Shown here one piece after another: positions 8,839 through 16,863 of a DNA stretch of 64,000 nucleotides. The position numbers and the translations under genes were made by a program. The notes under the pieces were generated by a model. That model saw only the letters and a program-made list of their open reading frames with translations, ran no database searches and was not told the origin of the DNA. Source of the stretch: Mucilaginibacter sabulilitoris (lineage in GTDB: Bacteria; Bacteroidota; Bacteroidia; Sphingobacteriales; Sphingobacteriaceae); contig NZ_CP139558.1 of the NCBI RefSeq assembly GCF_034262375.1, positions 2,356,001-2,420,000 of the forward strand. Reading direction: 5' to 3'. Numbering within the stretch: position 1 is the first letter of the stretch; the number at the start of each line of letters is the position of its first letter.

Positions 8839-10308
8839 ATGAGACTTTCCATTGAACGCAAACCAATAAGAGTTAATCCCGATCCGAAGCGTGTTATAGC
8901 GAGATTTTTTTTTAATGGCAACGACCGAGCCAAAGAAGTGATTGAACGTGTAATGGATATCAGCGAGGAAGCAGCCTTTGGCATTGTTTCGCCATTGCTA
9001 CAGGAGTATTCCAAGCGGCACCGCAATATTACAAGAGTTTTAAACCGGCACTGCAGTAAACTAAAACCATTGTTTCATGAATTAAATATTGATTATGATA
9101 CGCTTACGGTTTATCGTAAGCTATTGATAGGTTCATATTTTACCCACGAGTATTCTATAGAATCGGCCGCTTTTTTTAATCCCTCTATTGTTGAAGACCC
9201 TGACCAAACCGAACTGGAAGACGGGCAAAAACGGGTGATCATCAGTTTCAGGGCAGTGGGCGAGGGGCATATTTCCTCTATTACCTTTCGCCGGGCGCTT
9301 ATTGATAAGTTTAACAATATCACCATACAACCCTCGGGCAGTTATATTGACGAAGCCGAAATTGTGCGTAACGCGGTTTATAATAAGAAACTATTTTTTG
9401 AAAAAGCCGCTATTACCCAGATCAATATTGACGTAATAAACGAGCTGGAATCAAAGCTCGACCATCATTTTGAATACGCCAACCTGCGCCGCATTATCAT
9501 TGATTCGCAAAGGCTTCAGGATAATGATATAAACCGGTTGGAGTATGATAAGGTACTATGGCTTGCCGATTCGTATTATGAAATTGTTTTTTCATTGGAT
9601 ACCGATCTGTCAGACCGTGTTATATTCCCAATTTCAGAATATGAACGCAAAGGTATTGAGGATGCCCGCTTTGTAAAGTTTATAAATGATGATGGAACCT
9701 ATGTGTATTATGCTACCTACACAGCCTATGATGGCTCGCTCATTATGCCCAAGCTGCTGCAAACATCCGATTTTTATAACTTCAGGATAATGCCGCTGTA
9801 CGGCGCCGGGGCGCAGAATAAAAACCTGGCGCTTTTTCCCCGCAAGGTTAACGGTAAATATGTAATGATATCGCGCATTGATGGCTGCAACAATTACATT
9901 ATGTACTCTGACAAAATAAATATATGGGAAGAGCCTATATTGCTGCAGCAACCTAAATTTAGCTGGGAATTTATACAAATAGGTAATTGTGGCTCGCCTA
10001 TTGAAACTGAGGATGGCTGGATTGTAATTACTCATGGCGTAGGGCCAATGAGGCGTTATGTGCTTGGCGCGAGCCTGTTAAAGCTTGATGACCCGACGGT
10101 AGAAATTGGTCGGCTCCGTGAGCCTCTGCTGATCCCTAACAGTGATGAACGCGAAGGCTATGTACCTAACGTACTTTATTCATGCGGAACTATTGTGCAT
10201 AATGATAAGCTGATCATTCCTTACGGTGTATCTGATTCATCAACAGCATTTGCCGAAGTTTGCCTTGATGCACTGTTAAAAAAGCTGAAAGAGGATTTTA
10301 AGAACTAA
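8839..10308 (+). CDS. GH130-type glycoside phosphorylase/hydrolase
   Basis: Protein of 489 residues resembling glycoside hydrolase family 130, whose known members are mannosyl phosphorylases or beta-1,2-mannosidases. The five-bladed propeller part starts near residue 115; typical elements are ISFRAVGEGH (about 135-144), GIEDARFVKF (272-281, the usual EDPR is EDAR here), LFPRKVNGKYVMISR, and a C-terminal YVPNVLYSCGTIVHNDKLII. An N-terminal helical extension of about 110 residues is longer than in minimal GH130 enzymes. There is no signal peptide, so it acts in the cytoplasm. Two glycosyltransferase genes lie nearby on the other strand, suggesting turnover of an internally made glycan. Family assignment is good; substrate is inference. 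Confidence 0.85.
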   Translation: MRLSIERKPIRVNPDPKRVIARFFFNGNDRAKEVIERVMDISEEAAFGIVSPLLQEYSKRHRNITRVLNRHCSKLKPLFHELNIDYDTLTVYRKLLIGSYFTHEYSIESAAFFNPSIVEDPDQTELEDGQKRVIISFRAVGEGHISSITFRRALIDKFNNITIQPSGSYIDEAEIVRNAVYNKKLFFEKAAITQINIDVINELESKLDHHFEYANLRRIIIDSQRLQDNDINRLEYDKVLWLADSYYEIVFSLDTDLSDRVIFPISEYERKGIEDARFVKFINDDGTYVYYATYTAYDGSLIMPKLLQTSDFYNFRIMPLYGAGAQNKNLALFPRKVNGKYVMISRIDGCNNYIMYSDKINIWEEPILLQQPKFSWEFIQIGNCGSPIETEDGWIVITHGVGPMRRYVLGASLLKLDDPTVEIGRLREPLLIPNSDEREGYVPNVLYSCGTIVHNDKLIIPYGVSDSSTAFAEVCLDALLKKLKEDFKN

Positions 10309-10420
10309 ATAATCGGAAAATAAATTATCGTTTAGTGAAATAATCCACCATCAGATTTTTACATTTTTTTCACAGGTTGATATACATTCTCTGTATGACG
10401 TAGGATAAAACCATTATATG

Positions 10421-10434
10421 ACCTAAATTTAGGT
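10421..10434. promoter_or_regulatory. 14-bp palindrome upstream of the ATP-grasp gene
   Basis: Perfect palindrome acctaaatttaggt, followed by a ggtgttatta direct repeat (10432-10441 and near 10480-10490). It lies about 66 bases before the ATP-grasp start. A near-identical palindrome occurs at 30994-31008. It could be a regulator site; the function is unproven. Confidence 0.4.
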
Positions 10435-10499
10435 GTTATTAAGATAATATCCTGCCGCTAAAGGGTTTCTAAAAATACTTTGGTGTTATTATAGTAATT

Positions 10500-11378
10500 A
10501 TGCTGAGTTTCTTAAAAATTAACCTACTAAACCCATTTGGGTCGGACTTGCCCGATCGCGAAAAGTTTTCTGCTAAAATTAAAAAGCGTCACGAAGTATT
10601 CTGGAATGCCCTGAATGCCGAACAGGTACGGAACACCATAATGAGCCGGGAAGATCCGATTGAGAAATGGAAAGACAATGATTACTGGCAACGGAAACTA
10701 AGCAATAAATTTAATGCAAGGGAGTTTGCCATTAAACACGGGTGCAAAGTTCCTGACTTGCTTTGGAAAGGGAACGATGTTGAAAATATTGATTTTTCTG
10801 TTTTGCCGCCGCAATATGTTATCCGGCCTACTATTGGTCATTCTTGTAGCAATGTATATGTTATAAAAAATGGCATTAATCTGTTTGATCATAAAAGCTA
10901 CATCCCCGAAAAAATAAGGACTGCCTTAAGGTTGGAGATTGATAAAAACCCGGCACAGGAGTTTTTAGTGGAAGAGTTTTTAATGAATGATGATGGTGCT
11001 TACGAAATTCTTAAAGATTATAAATTTTTTTGTTTCAGGGGTAAAATAGCTACCATTTGTGTTATAAGGCGGATCAGTCCACAGAGCGGCTACAATACAT
11101 TTTATGACGAACATTGGAATAAAATGCAAATGGTGAACAATACATTTAGCAATGGTGAAGATCATCCCAAACCAAAATGCCTTGATGATATGATTACGCA
11201 GGCTAAAAAGTTAAGCCTGGCTTATGATATTTTCGTTAGGGTGGATTTCTATTCCACCGCAAAGGGGGCTGTTTTTGGTGAGTTTACCCCAACACCCGGA
11301 ATGGGTAATAATTATAGTAGATTTGGAGAGGAGCTACTATTAAAATATTGGGAAAACCATTGTTATGGCTTAATATAG
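10500..11378 (+). CDS. ATP-grasp fold protein, TupA-like
   Basis: Protein of 292 residues resembling the TupA-like ATP-grasp family, which is found in polysaccharide and teichuronopeptide gene clusters and is thought to form amide bonds. Supporting segments are YVIRPTIGHSCSNVYVI (nucleotide-binding region), LVEEFL, DYKFFCFRGK, and the C-terminal VRVDFYSTAKGAVFGEFTPTPG, which carries the acidic metal-binding residues. It has no signal peptide. It lies between the GH130 gene and the convergent glycosyltransferase operon (20-base gap to the latter), which fits a role in glycan or cell-surface modification. The true substrate cannot be read from the sequence. Confidence 0.75.
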   Translation: MLSFLKINLLNPFGSDLPDREKFSAKIKKRHEVFWNALNAEQVRNTIMSREDPIEKWKDNDYWQRKLSNKFNAREFAIKHGCKVPDLLWKGNDVENIDFSVLPPQYVIRPTIGHSCSNVYVIKNGINLFDHKSYIPEKIRTALRLEIDKNPAQEFLVEEFLMNDDGAYEILKDYKFFCFRGKIATICVIRRISPQSGYNTFYDEHWNKMQMVNNTFSNGEDHPKPKCLDDMITQAKKLSLAYDIFVRVDFYSTAKGAVFGEFTPTPGMGNNYSRFGEELLLKYWENHCYGLI

Positions 11379-11398
11379 CTTGCTTTATTACTCTTAAC

Positions 11399-12403
11399 TC
11401 AAAGCAGTATCTTTTTATACAGATTTAAATAATCGGCTACCATTTTATCGCTGGAGAACCTGGAATCTGCCCAATGATAACACGCTATCCGGTTAATGTG
11501 ATTTAATTGGCTAACTGCCTCAACAGCTTCATCTATTGTATTCACCAAATAACCAGTTTCCTTATCCTTAATCAGTTCAGGCATCGAGCCGCGGTTAAAG
11601 GCAATCACTGGCGTTCCGCAAAGCATAGCTTCGGCTACACTCATGCCAAATGGCTCGTCAAAACAAATGGGGTGCAGCAGCGCGGCGGCATTGCCTAAGA
11701 GCTGTTTTCTCCTATCGGGTCCGGCGTGGCCCACATACTCAATATCAGCAGATAGATAAGGCTCAACCTTTTCGCGGTAATAGCCCTCATCCTGAACAAT
11801 GCCGGCAATCAACAATCTTCTCTTACTTTTTCGGGCAATCTGAATAGCTTCGGCTGTGCCTTTATTCGGGTGGATGCGGCCAAAGTAAAGCAGATAGTCA
11901 TCAGAGTTTTCATAAAATTCAAAATCGCCGGTGTTTAAACCATTGTATACTGTGGCTATATAATCAAGCTCTGGGCTGCGGTCGGCGTTACTGATGGCTA
12001 CGTAATAACCGGTTTTGTTATATTTTTTATACACGGGAATAATTTGAGGTGAAGAAAACCCGTGTATCGTAGTAATTACCGGCGTTTTGATGAGCCCGGA
12101 GTAAGTAAGTGGTAAAAAATCGAAGTTATTATGGATAATATCGAACTGCCCGGCCTTTTCCATCAGATTGCTGATGTGCAGACATTCCAACACTTTGGCA
12201 TCCTGGCTACGATCTTCCTCGTAACCCCTGGTGCAAACAGCATCGAGCTTACCGGAGGCAATAGAATCGCCGGTGGCAAAAAGCGTTACATCTACCCCCA
12301 ATTTTAATAAGCCTTCGGCAATGTTTGATGCTATTTGCTCCCATGGTCCGTAATGCCTTGGGGGCGTACGCCAGGCAACTGGTGCCAATACAGCAACCTT
12401 CAT
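11399..12403 (-). CDS. Glycosyltransferase family 4 protein
   Basis: GT-B fold retaining glycosyltransferase of 334 residues. The N-terminal Rossmann half begins MKVAVLAPVAWRTPPRHYGPWE; the C-terminal donor-binding half has YFGRIHPNKG (about 173-182) and the EX7E motif Glu250/Glu258 in DEPFGMSVAEAMLCGTPV. It is the second gene of an operon: its ATG directly follows the TAA of the 759-residue glycosyltransferase (TAAATG), so translation is probably coupled. It likely builds or extends the same glycan. The sugar donor is not deducible. Confidence 0.93.
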   Translation of the reverse strand: MKVAVLAPVAWRTPPRHYGPWEQIASNIAEGLLKLGVDVTLFATGDSIASGKLDAVCTRGYEEDRSQDAKVLECLHISNLMEKAGQFDIIHNNFDFLPLTYSGLIKTPVITTIHGFSSPQIIPVYKKYNKTGYYVAISNADRSPELDYIATVYNGLNTGDFEFYENSDDYLLYFGRIHPNKGTAEAIQIARKSKRRLLIAGIVQDEGYYREKVEPYLSADIEYVGHAGPDRRKQLLGNAAALLHPICFDEPFGMSVAEAMLCGTPVIAFNRGSMPELIKDKETGYLVNTIDEAVEAVSQLNHINRIACYHWADSRFSSDKMVADYLNLYKKILL

Positions 12404-14683
12404 TTAACAGATCTCCACTTTCTGCTTGCCGTACTTGTTGTACTCATATTCGAGCTCAAATGCCTTCAATACGGTAAGGTGCGATATCAGGTAAGCCAAT
12501 GTACTTTCGGCGCCCTGGTTACGGTTAATACCTCCCGGTAGCAAGCCATCACAGCAGCCCTTGGTTTCATGATCGTATAAAGGAGCACGTAAAGTATTTT
12601 CGCCCAGGAACCATTTGTAGCTCAGGAACATTTTTTCAATGTACTGCGGCACCCTGAATATCTGGTAAGCCTGAAAGTGCATGAGCACCATGGCCATGGT
12701 TTCAATAGCCTGCTGGTCAAACGTTGGGAATGTACCGCCACGATAGTACCAGCCATCATTACCAACCGGGCTTAAATAGCCGTTTGAAAGCGTTAGCTTA
12801 TCCAAAAATGCCATGGTATTTAAAGCTATCCTTTTAGCATCTTCATTCCCGGTAATTTCGCACGAATGAAGTAGTGCTAACGGAAGTATGGCATTATCAT
12901 AGGTCATTTTTTCCTCAAACCACTGCCAGTCTGCCGACTGGGTATTTTCGTAGGCATCAATTAAGGGTTGGGTCAGGTTAGTGAGTATTTTAACCATACC
13001 TTCATCGGTAGGATAAACCTGCAGGTACAGGCTTATACCTATTATCGTATTAGCTAATCCTCTTAAATGCCTAAGGGTAGAAAAATGTGGTACCGATTTA
13101 TGAAATATTTCCAATGCAAACTCACGGTAAGAGTTGCTGGCCGCGCAGCCAATTAAATGACCTAACGCCCATATGGTACGCCCAAAAGAATCTTCAGATC
13201 CAACCTCATCCAAATACCGTCTGTCAAAACTTAGGAAATTGCGGAAATTACCATCATCGGTTTGCATGTAATGAATGTAGCTCAAATACACAGGTAGCAG
13301 TTCAAATGCTTCCCGGCTTTTATTGCGCTGGTAAGCCATCAGCGCCATAATAAGGGCCCGCGCGTTGTCGTCAAGGCAGTAGCCCTCTTTTAAATTCGGG
13401 ATACCGTATTTGGCATGCTGCACTATGCCGGTATCGTCGGTTAAGCGGAGGACATGTGTAAGACTAAACTTAGGCAGTATTTCGGGGTCAACAATGCTAT
13501 TTTTTAATATCTTATCGCTAAAATCGAATGTAACGCTTGCTTCCTGCGCTACTTTTATATATTCGGCGCCAACCACCGGCCAGCGTAGGTGCAGGCCATA
13601 TTCATAAGCGTTTTGTTTTAATTCCTTTAATACACGTTTCTGATCAAGCAGCTCAATTACGGTATCGGCAAGAGCATCCGAATTTTTAAAATCAAAAAGT
13701 CGTCCGCGTTTATTGGCCAATAGTTCGGTGGCGTGCCAATACGTGGTTGATACTACCGCGGCGCCCGCGCCTACAGCATAAGAAAGCGTTCCACTGGTGA
13801 TCTGAGCTTCATTTAAATAGGGTGTTACATAAATTTCGCAAGCGGTAAGGTAATTCACCAGTTCTTCTTCCGAAACAAATTTGTTGATAAAAGCCAAGTT
13901 AGCCGATACCCCAAGTTGCTGGGCCAGGGATTTTAAATGGTCACGGTATTCCTCGCCCGAGCTTTTGATAACACCAGGATGAGTATTGCCCAGTACCACA
14001 TACATTACATCGGGATGTTTCTCTACTATTCGCGGTAATGCTTTTACAACGGTTTCCAAACCTTTATTGCGGCTCAGCAACCCAAAAGTTAATAACACCC
14101 GGTGGTTTTTAAATGACGATAGCGTTTTAACAGGATTTTCTGCCGGGGCTTCCACGTCCGGAACACCATGTTCAATGATCTGGATCTTATCAGCCGGGAT
14201 ATCATAAATGCTGGTTAAAAATTCAACCGCACGCTGGCTCATCACAATAATTTTTGACGACTGTTCTGCTATCTCCCTGATGATAATGCGCTGTACATAG
14301 CTCGGATCTTTTAATATGGTATGTAGTATAGAGATCAGCGGCTTTTCGAGCCGGTTTATTAACGGTAATATATATATACCGCTTTCGCCCCCGTATATGC
14401 CAAACTCATGCTCCATAATACAAACATCAGCGTTGCTGGTGTTGATATAGTTGGCCGCCCTAATGTAGTCCTTCTGATGATCCTGACGAATGATGTATTT
14501 AACCTCATCCGGGTATTCATATTCCTGTAAGTTTTCAGAATCATTAAGGGCCACTACAAAACCGCCGTCGGCAAGTGATTTTCTTTCGGGGAAATTGGCA
14601 TTAATGGCACGCATTAAATTTTGGTTGAAAGTGGCAAGGCCACATTCGCGGGGTGGATAGGTTGATATATATGCTATTTTCAT
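12404..14683 (-). CDS. Glycosyltransferase fused to an alpha/alpha-toroid domain
   Basis: Bifunctional-looking protein of 759 residues. Residues 1-385 form a GT4-like glycosyltransferase (MKIAYISTYPPRECGLATF, LLTFGLLSRNKGLETVV near 197-213, and a donor-site region around 283-325 where the strict EX7E spacing is not obvious). Residues 405-745 are an all-helical region with repeated helix pairs, beginning SLTHVLRLTDDTG and including GYCLDDNARALIMALMAY, which resembles six-hairpin glycosidase or epimerase folds. It is first in an operon with a GT4 gene and has a palindromic site just upstream. A role in making a glycan that the GH130 enzyme degrades is inference. Confidence 0.88.
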   Translation of the reverse strand: MKIAYISTYPPRECGLATFNQNLMRAINANFPERKSLADGGFVVALNDSENLQEYEYPDEVKYIIRQDHQKDYIRAANYINTSNADVCIMEHEFGIYGGESGIYILPLINRLEKPLISILHTILKDPSYVQRIIIREIAEQSSKIIVMSQRAVEFLTSIYDIPADKIQIIEHGVPDVEAPAENPVKTLSSFKNHRVLLTFGLLSRNKGLETVVKALPRIVEKHPDVMYVVLGNTHPGVIKSSGEEYRDHLKSLAQQLGVSANLAFINKFVSEEELVNYLTACEIYVTPYLNEAQITSGTLSYAVGAGAAVVSTTYWHATELLANKRGRLFDFKNSDALADTVIELLDQKRVLKELKQNAYEYGLHLRWPVVGAEYIKVAQEASVTFDFSDKILKNSIVDPEILPKFSLTHVLRLTDDTGIVQHAKYGIPNLKEGYCLDDNARALIMALMAYQRNKSREAFELLPVYLSYIHYMQTDDGNFRNFLSFDRRYLDEVGSEDSFGRTIWALGHLIGCAASNSYREFALEIFHKSVPHFSTLRHLRGLANTIIGISLYLQVYPTDEGMVKILTNLTQPLIDAYENTQSADWQWFEEKMTYDNAILPLALLHSCEITGNEDAKRIALNTMAFLDKLTLSNGYLSPVGNDGWYYRGGTFPTFDQQAIETMAMVLMHFQAYQIFRVPQYIEKMFLSYKWFLGENTLRAPLYDHETKGCCDGLLPGGINRNQGAESTLAYLISHLTVLKAFELEYEYNKYGKQKVEIC

Positions 14684-14710
14684 TTTTGGTATAGATGTTT
14701 AAAACTTACA

Positions 14711-14751
14711 GTTGTTTATATAAACAACAATTTGTATGGAGTTGTTTATAT
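14711..14751 (-). promoter_or_regulatory. 18-bp palindrome plus repeated half-site upstream of the glycosyltransferase operon
   Basis: Positions 14711-14728 form a perfect palindrome (gttgtttat / ataaacaac), and the 11-base half gttgtttatat recurs at 14741, exactly 30 bases away, about three helical turns. The palindrome ends 28 bases from the start codon of the 759-residue glycosyltransferase. This is the layout of an operator for a dimeric regulator; the regulator is unknown. Confidence 0.55.
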
Positions 14752-14936
14752 GAGTGACCATAAAAAAGTGCAAAAGCGATCTGTAAGAGCAGGAATGACA
14801 CCTTTTACAGCGTTTTTACAATACACATCATAAGATGCATAAACCATACCAATTTAACTCAGGATAAATAATATATTATATTATTCAATAAAGTAACTTA
14901 AAAGTTACTCGGGAGTATGCCGTACTTTATCGCAAG

Positions 14937-16127
14937 TTAGCGGGAGTAATGATTGATAGCCTCTGTAATTACGTCGCAAGCATGCTCAATTTCGCTATTA
15001 TTGATAATAAGGGGAGGGGCAATACGCATAGAGTTGCTGCAATGCAGGAACCAGTCGGTTATAACACCGTGTTCAATACAGCGATCGATTATTTTTTTAT
15101 TGAGGTCGAAGTTTTCCAGTTCAATAGCCAGCATCAACCCCTTGCCGCGAATCTCTTTTATAGCGGGGTGTACCAATAGCTTGCGGAACAATGCTTCCTT
15201 TTGAGCTACGCCGGGTATAAGGTTTTCATCAAGCAATACCTGTAAAGCGGCCAAACCCGCCGCGCAGCATACCGGGTGACCGCCAAACGTGGTGATGTGC
15301 CCAAGGATAGGGTTTTCTTTCAGCGCGTCCATAATAACGTTTGATGAAATAAATGCGCCAACGGGCATCCCGCCGCCCAAAGCTTTGGCCAGCAGCAAAA
15401 TATCCGGTACAATGCCAAAATGCTCAAACGCAAATAGTTTGCCTGTGCGACCGAAAGCGGCCTGTATTTCATCAAGTATGAGCAATGTGCCGGTTTCATC
15501 GCAACGCTTGCGCAGGGCCTGCATATAGTTGGCATCAGGTACGCGGATACCGGCTTCGCCCTGTATGGTTTCTATAATAACGCAGGCGGTTTGTTCGGTG
15601 ATCAGCTGCAGATCGGCGAGTTCGTTAAAGCGGATAAAGCTTACGCCGGGTAACAGCGGGCGGTAAGCTTGTTTAAATTCCTCGTTACCCATTACGCTTA
15701 GCGCTCCCTGCGTACTGCCGTGATAGGAGTTGTTGCAGGCAACTACCTGCTGCCTGCGGGTAAAGCGTTTGGCCAGCTTTAGCGCGCCCTCCACCGCTTC
15801 GGCACCCGAGTTGGTGAAATATACCGATTGCAGGTTTTCGGGAAGCAGGGATACCAGCTTTTCGGCAAAACGCACTTGTGGTGTTTGCACATACTCGCCA
15901 TAAACCATCAGGTGCATGTATTTATCAACCTGCTCTTTAATGGCTTCAATAACCTTTGGATTGCTGTGGCCCAGGCTGCTCACTCCAATACCCGAAATAA
16001 GATCGGTATGGGCTTTGCCTGCTGTATCATACATATAAATACCCTCCGCGCGTTCAAATTCAAGCAAAAGTGGAAAGTTGGTGGTTTGCGCGTTATGAGC
16101 CAAAAAAAGTTGACGGAGAGTAGGCAT
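14937..16127 (-). CDS. Class III PLP-dependent aminotransferase
   Basis: Fold-type I aminotransferase of 396 residues in the acetylornithine/ornithine aminotransferase family, often labelled aspartate aminotransferase family in Bacteroidota. Cofactor-binding elements are NSGAEAVEGALKLAK (106-120), LILDEIQAAFGRTG (216-229, with the LDE motif) and the Schiff-base Lys248 in LLLAKALGGGMPVG. The length is normal for the family. A TATCTTTG box lies about 37 bases upstream. No arginine biosynthesis genes are adjacent, so the exact substrate is open. It appears monocistronic. Confidence 0.92.
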   Translation of the reverse strand: MPTLRQLFLAHNAQTTNFPLLLEFERAEGIYMYDTAGKAHTDLISGIGVSSLGHSNPKVIEAIKEQVDKYMHLMVYGEYVQTPQVRFAEKLVSLLPENLQSVYFTNSGAEAVEGALKLAKRFTRRQQVVACNNSYHGSTQGALSVMGNEEFKQAYRPLLPGVSFIRFNELADLQLITEQTACVIIETIQGEAGIRVPDANYMQALRKRCDETGTLLILDEIQAAFGRTGKLFAFEHFGIVPDILLLAKALGGGMPVGAFISSNVIMDALKENPILGHITTFGGHPVCCAAGLAALQVLLDENLIPGVAQKEALFRKLLVHPAIKEIRGKGLMLAIELENFDLNKKIIDRCIEHGVITDWFLHCSNSMRIAPPLIINNSEIEHACDVITEAINHYSR

Positions 16128-16163
16128 GGAGTGTAATTATTGGGTTATTGAATTATTGAGGAA

Positions 16164-16171
16164 CAAAGATA
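16164..16171 (-). promoter_or_regulatory. -7 promoter box for the aminotransferase gene
   Basis: On the minus strand the sequence is TATCTTTG, an exact TAnnTTTG match 37 bases before the ATG at 16127. No clear -33 element was found. Confidence 0.5.
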
Positions 16172-16261
16172 GCGGTAAAGAGGGAGATTAAAATCACTAT
16201 TGCTATAATGAACTTATTGCAAATTTGATTATACTCTACTCGTTAATTAATGAACCTGGGT

Positions 16262-16334
16262 GTCATGGTGAGCCCCGTCGAGCCATAGCGGGTAAAGACC
16301 CCTGCGCTCAAGTCTTCGACAGGCTCAGACTGAC
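16262..16334. repeat. REP-like palindromic element, copy 1
   Basis: About 73 bases bounded by imperfect inverted arms (gtcatggtgagcc / ggctcagactgac) with tcttcgacaggctcagactgac at the right end. A second copy with the same arms is at 29601-29672. It lies between the aminotransferase gene and the 3' end of the sigma operon. Confidence 0.7.
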
Positions 16335-16362
16335 GCGCCCCTAATAAGTATTTAATAATTAA

Positions 16363-16863
16363 TCAATTTCCCGCACGTTCGCTGCGCTCGCTGAGCTGCT
16401 TGATGAGTTCGTCGTTAAATTCGCGTTCGCTTTTGTATAGCTCGCTTACCTTTTCGGGAGGAAGTATTTTCAGGAAACCATCCTTATACCGCTTGCGGAT
16501 GGCCACTAGCTGACTTTCGTAATAAATTTCCTTATCAATTTGCTCGGTGCCATTGGCAGCAGAGCTGGAGTTATTCAAGCGTTTTAATATCCGCACCGCG
16601 GTAAGTTCCTGCTGATACTGGCGGTACATGGGCCAAAATTTGGTCGATTCTTCGTCGGTAAGGTTAAGCTGTTTACTTATAAACCTGTCGCGGGCGGCTT
16701 CAAGCCTTTTACCCATATTTTTTTTATCACGTGATGGGGCAGGGGTTATGCGCTGCCGCTGCACCAGGCTGTTGCTTGCCTGTGCAAAGGATTCGTAACC
16801 CGCCGCTATAATAAAGAATAAAATAAAAATATGCCTGATCAGTTTACGCATTAAATGTGTCAT
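16363..16863 (-). CDS. Periplasmic sensor-like protein of an ECF sigma operon
   Basis: Protein of 166 residues with an N-terminal hydrophobic signal (HIFILFFIIAAGYESFAQA), probably exported. The mature part is helical and charged, with RFISKQLNLTDEESTKFWPMY and a following helix; this LTxEE pattern resembles Spy/CpxP-like LTXXQ proteins and the sensor of ECF-type sigma factor proteins of Bacteroidota. Its ATG overlaps the stop of the repeat protein by one base (TAATG), so the three genes sigma, repeat protein and this one form an operon. The signal sensed is unknown. Confidence 0.7.
   Translation of the reverse strand: MTHLMRKLIRHIFILFFIIAAGYESFAQASNSLVQRQRITPAPSRDKKNMGKRLEAARDRFISKQLNLTDEESTKFWPMYRQYQQELTAVRILKRLNNSSSAANGTEQIDKEIYYESQLVAIRKRYKDGFLKILPPEKVSELYKSEREFNDELIKQLSERSERAGN

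Noticed and set aside
16262..16334. Complete insertion sequence around the REP-like copies
   Set aside because: There is no transposase frame or target duplication visible; only short palindromes.
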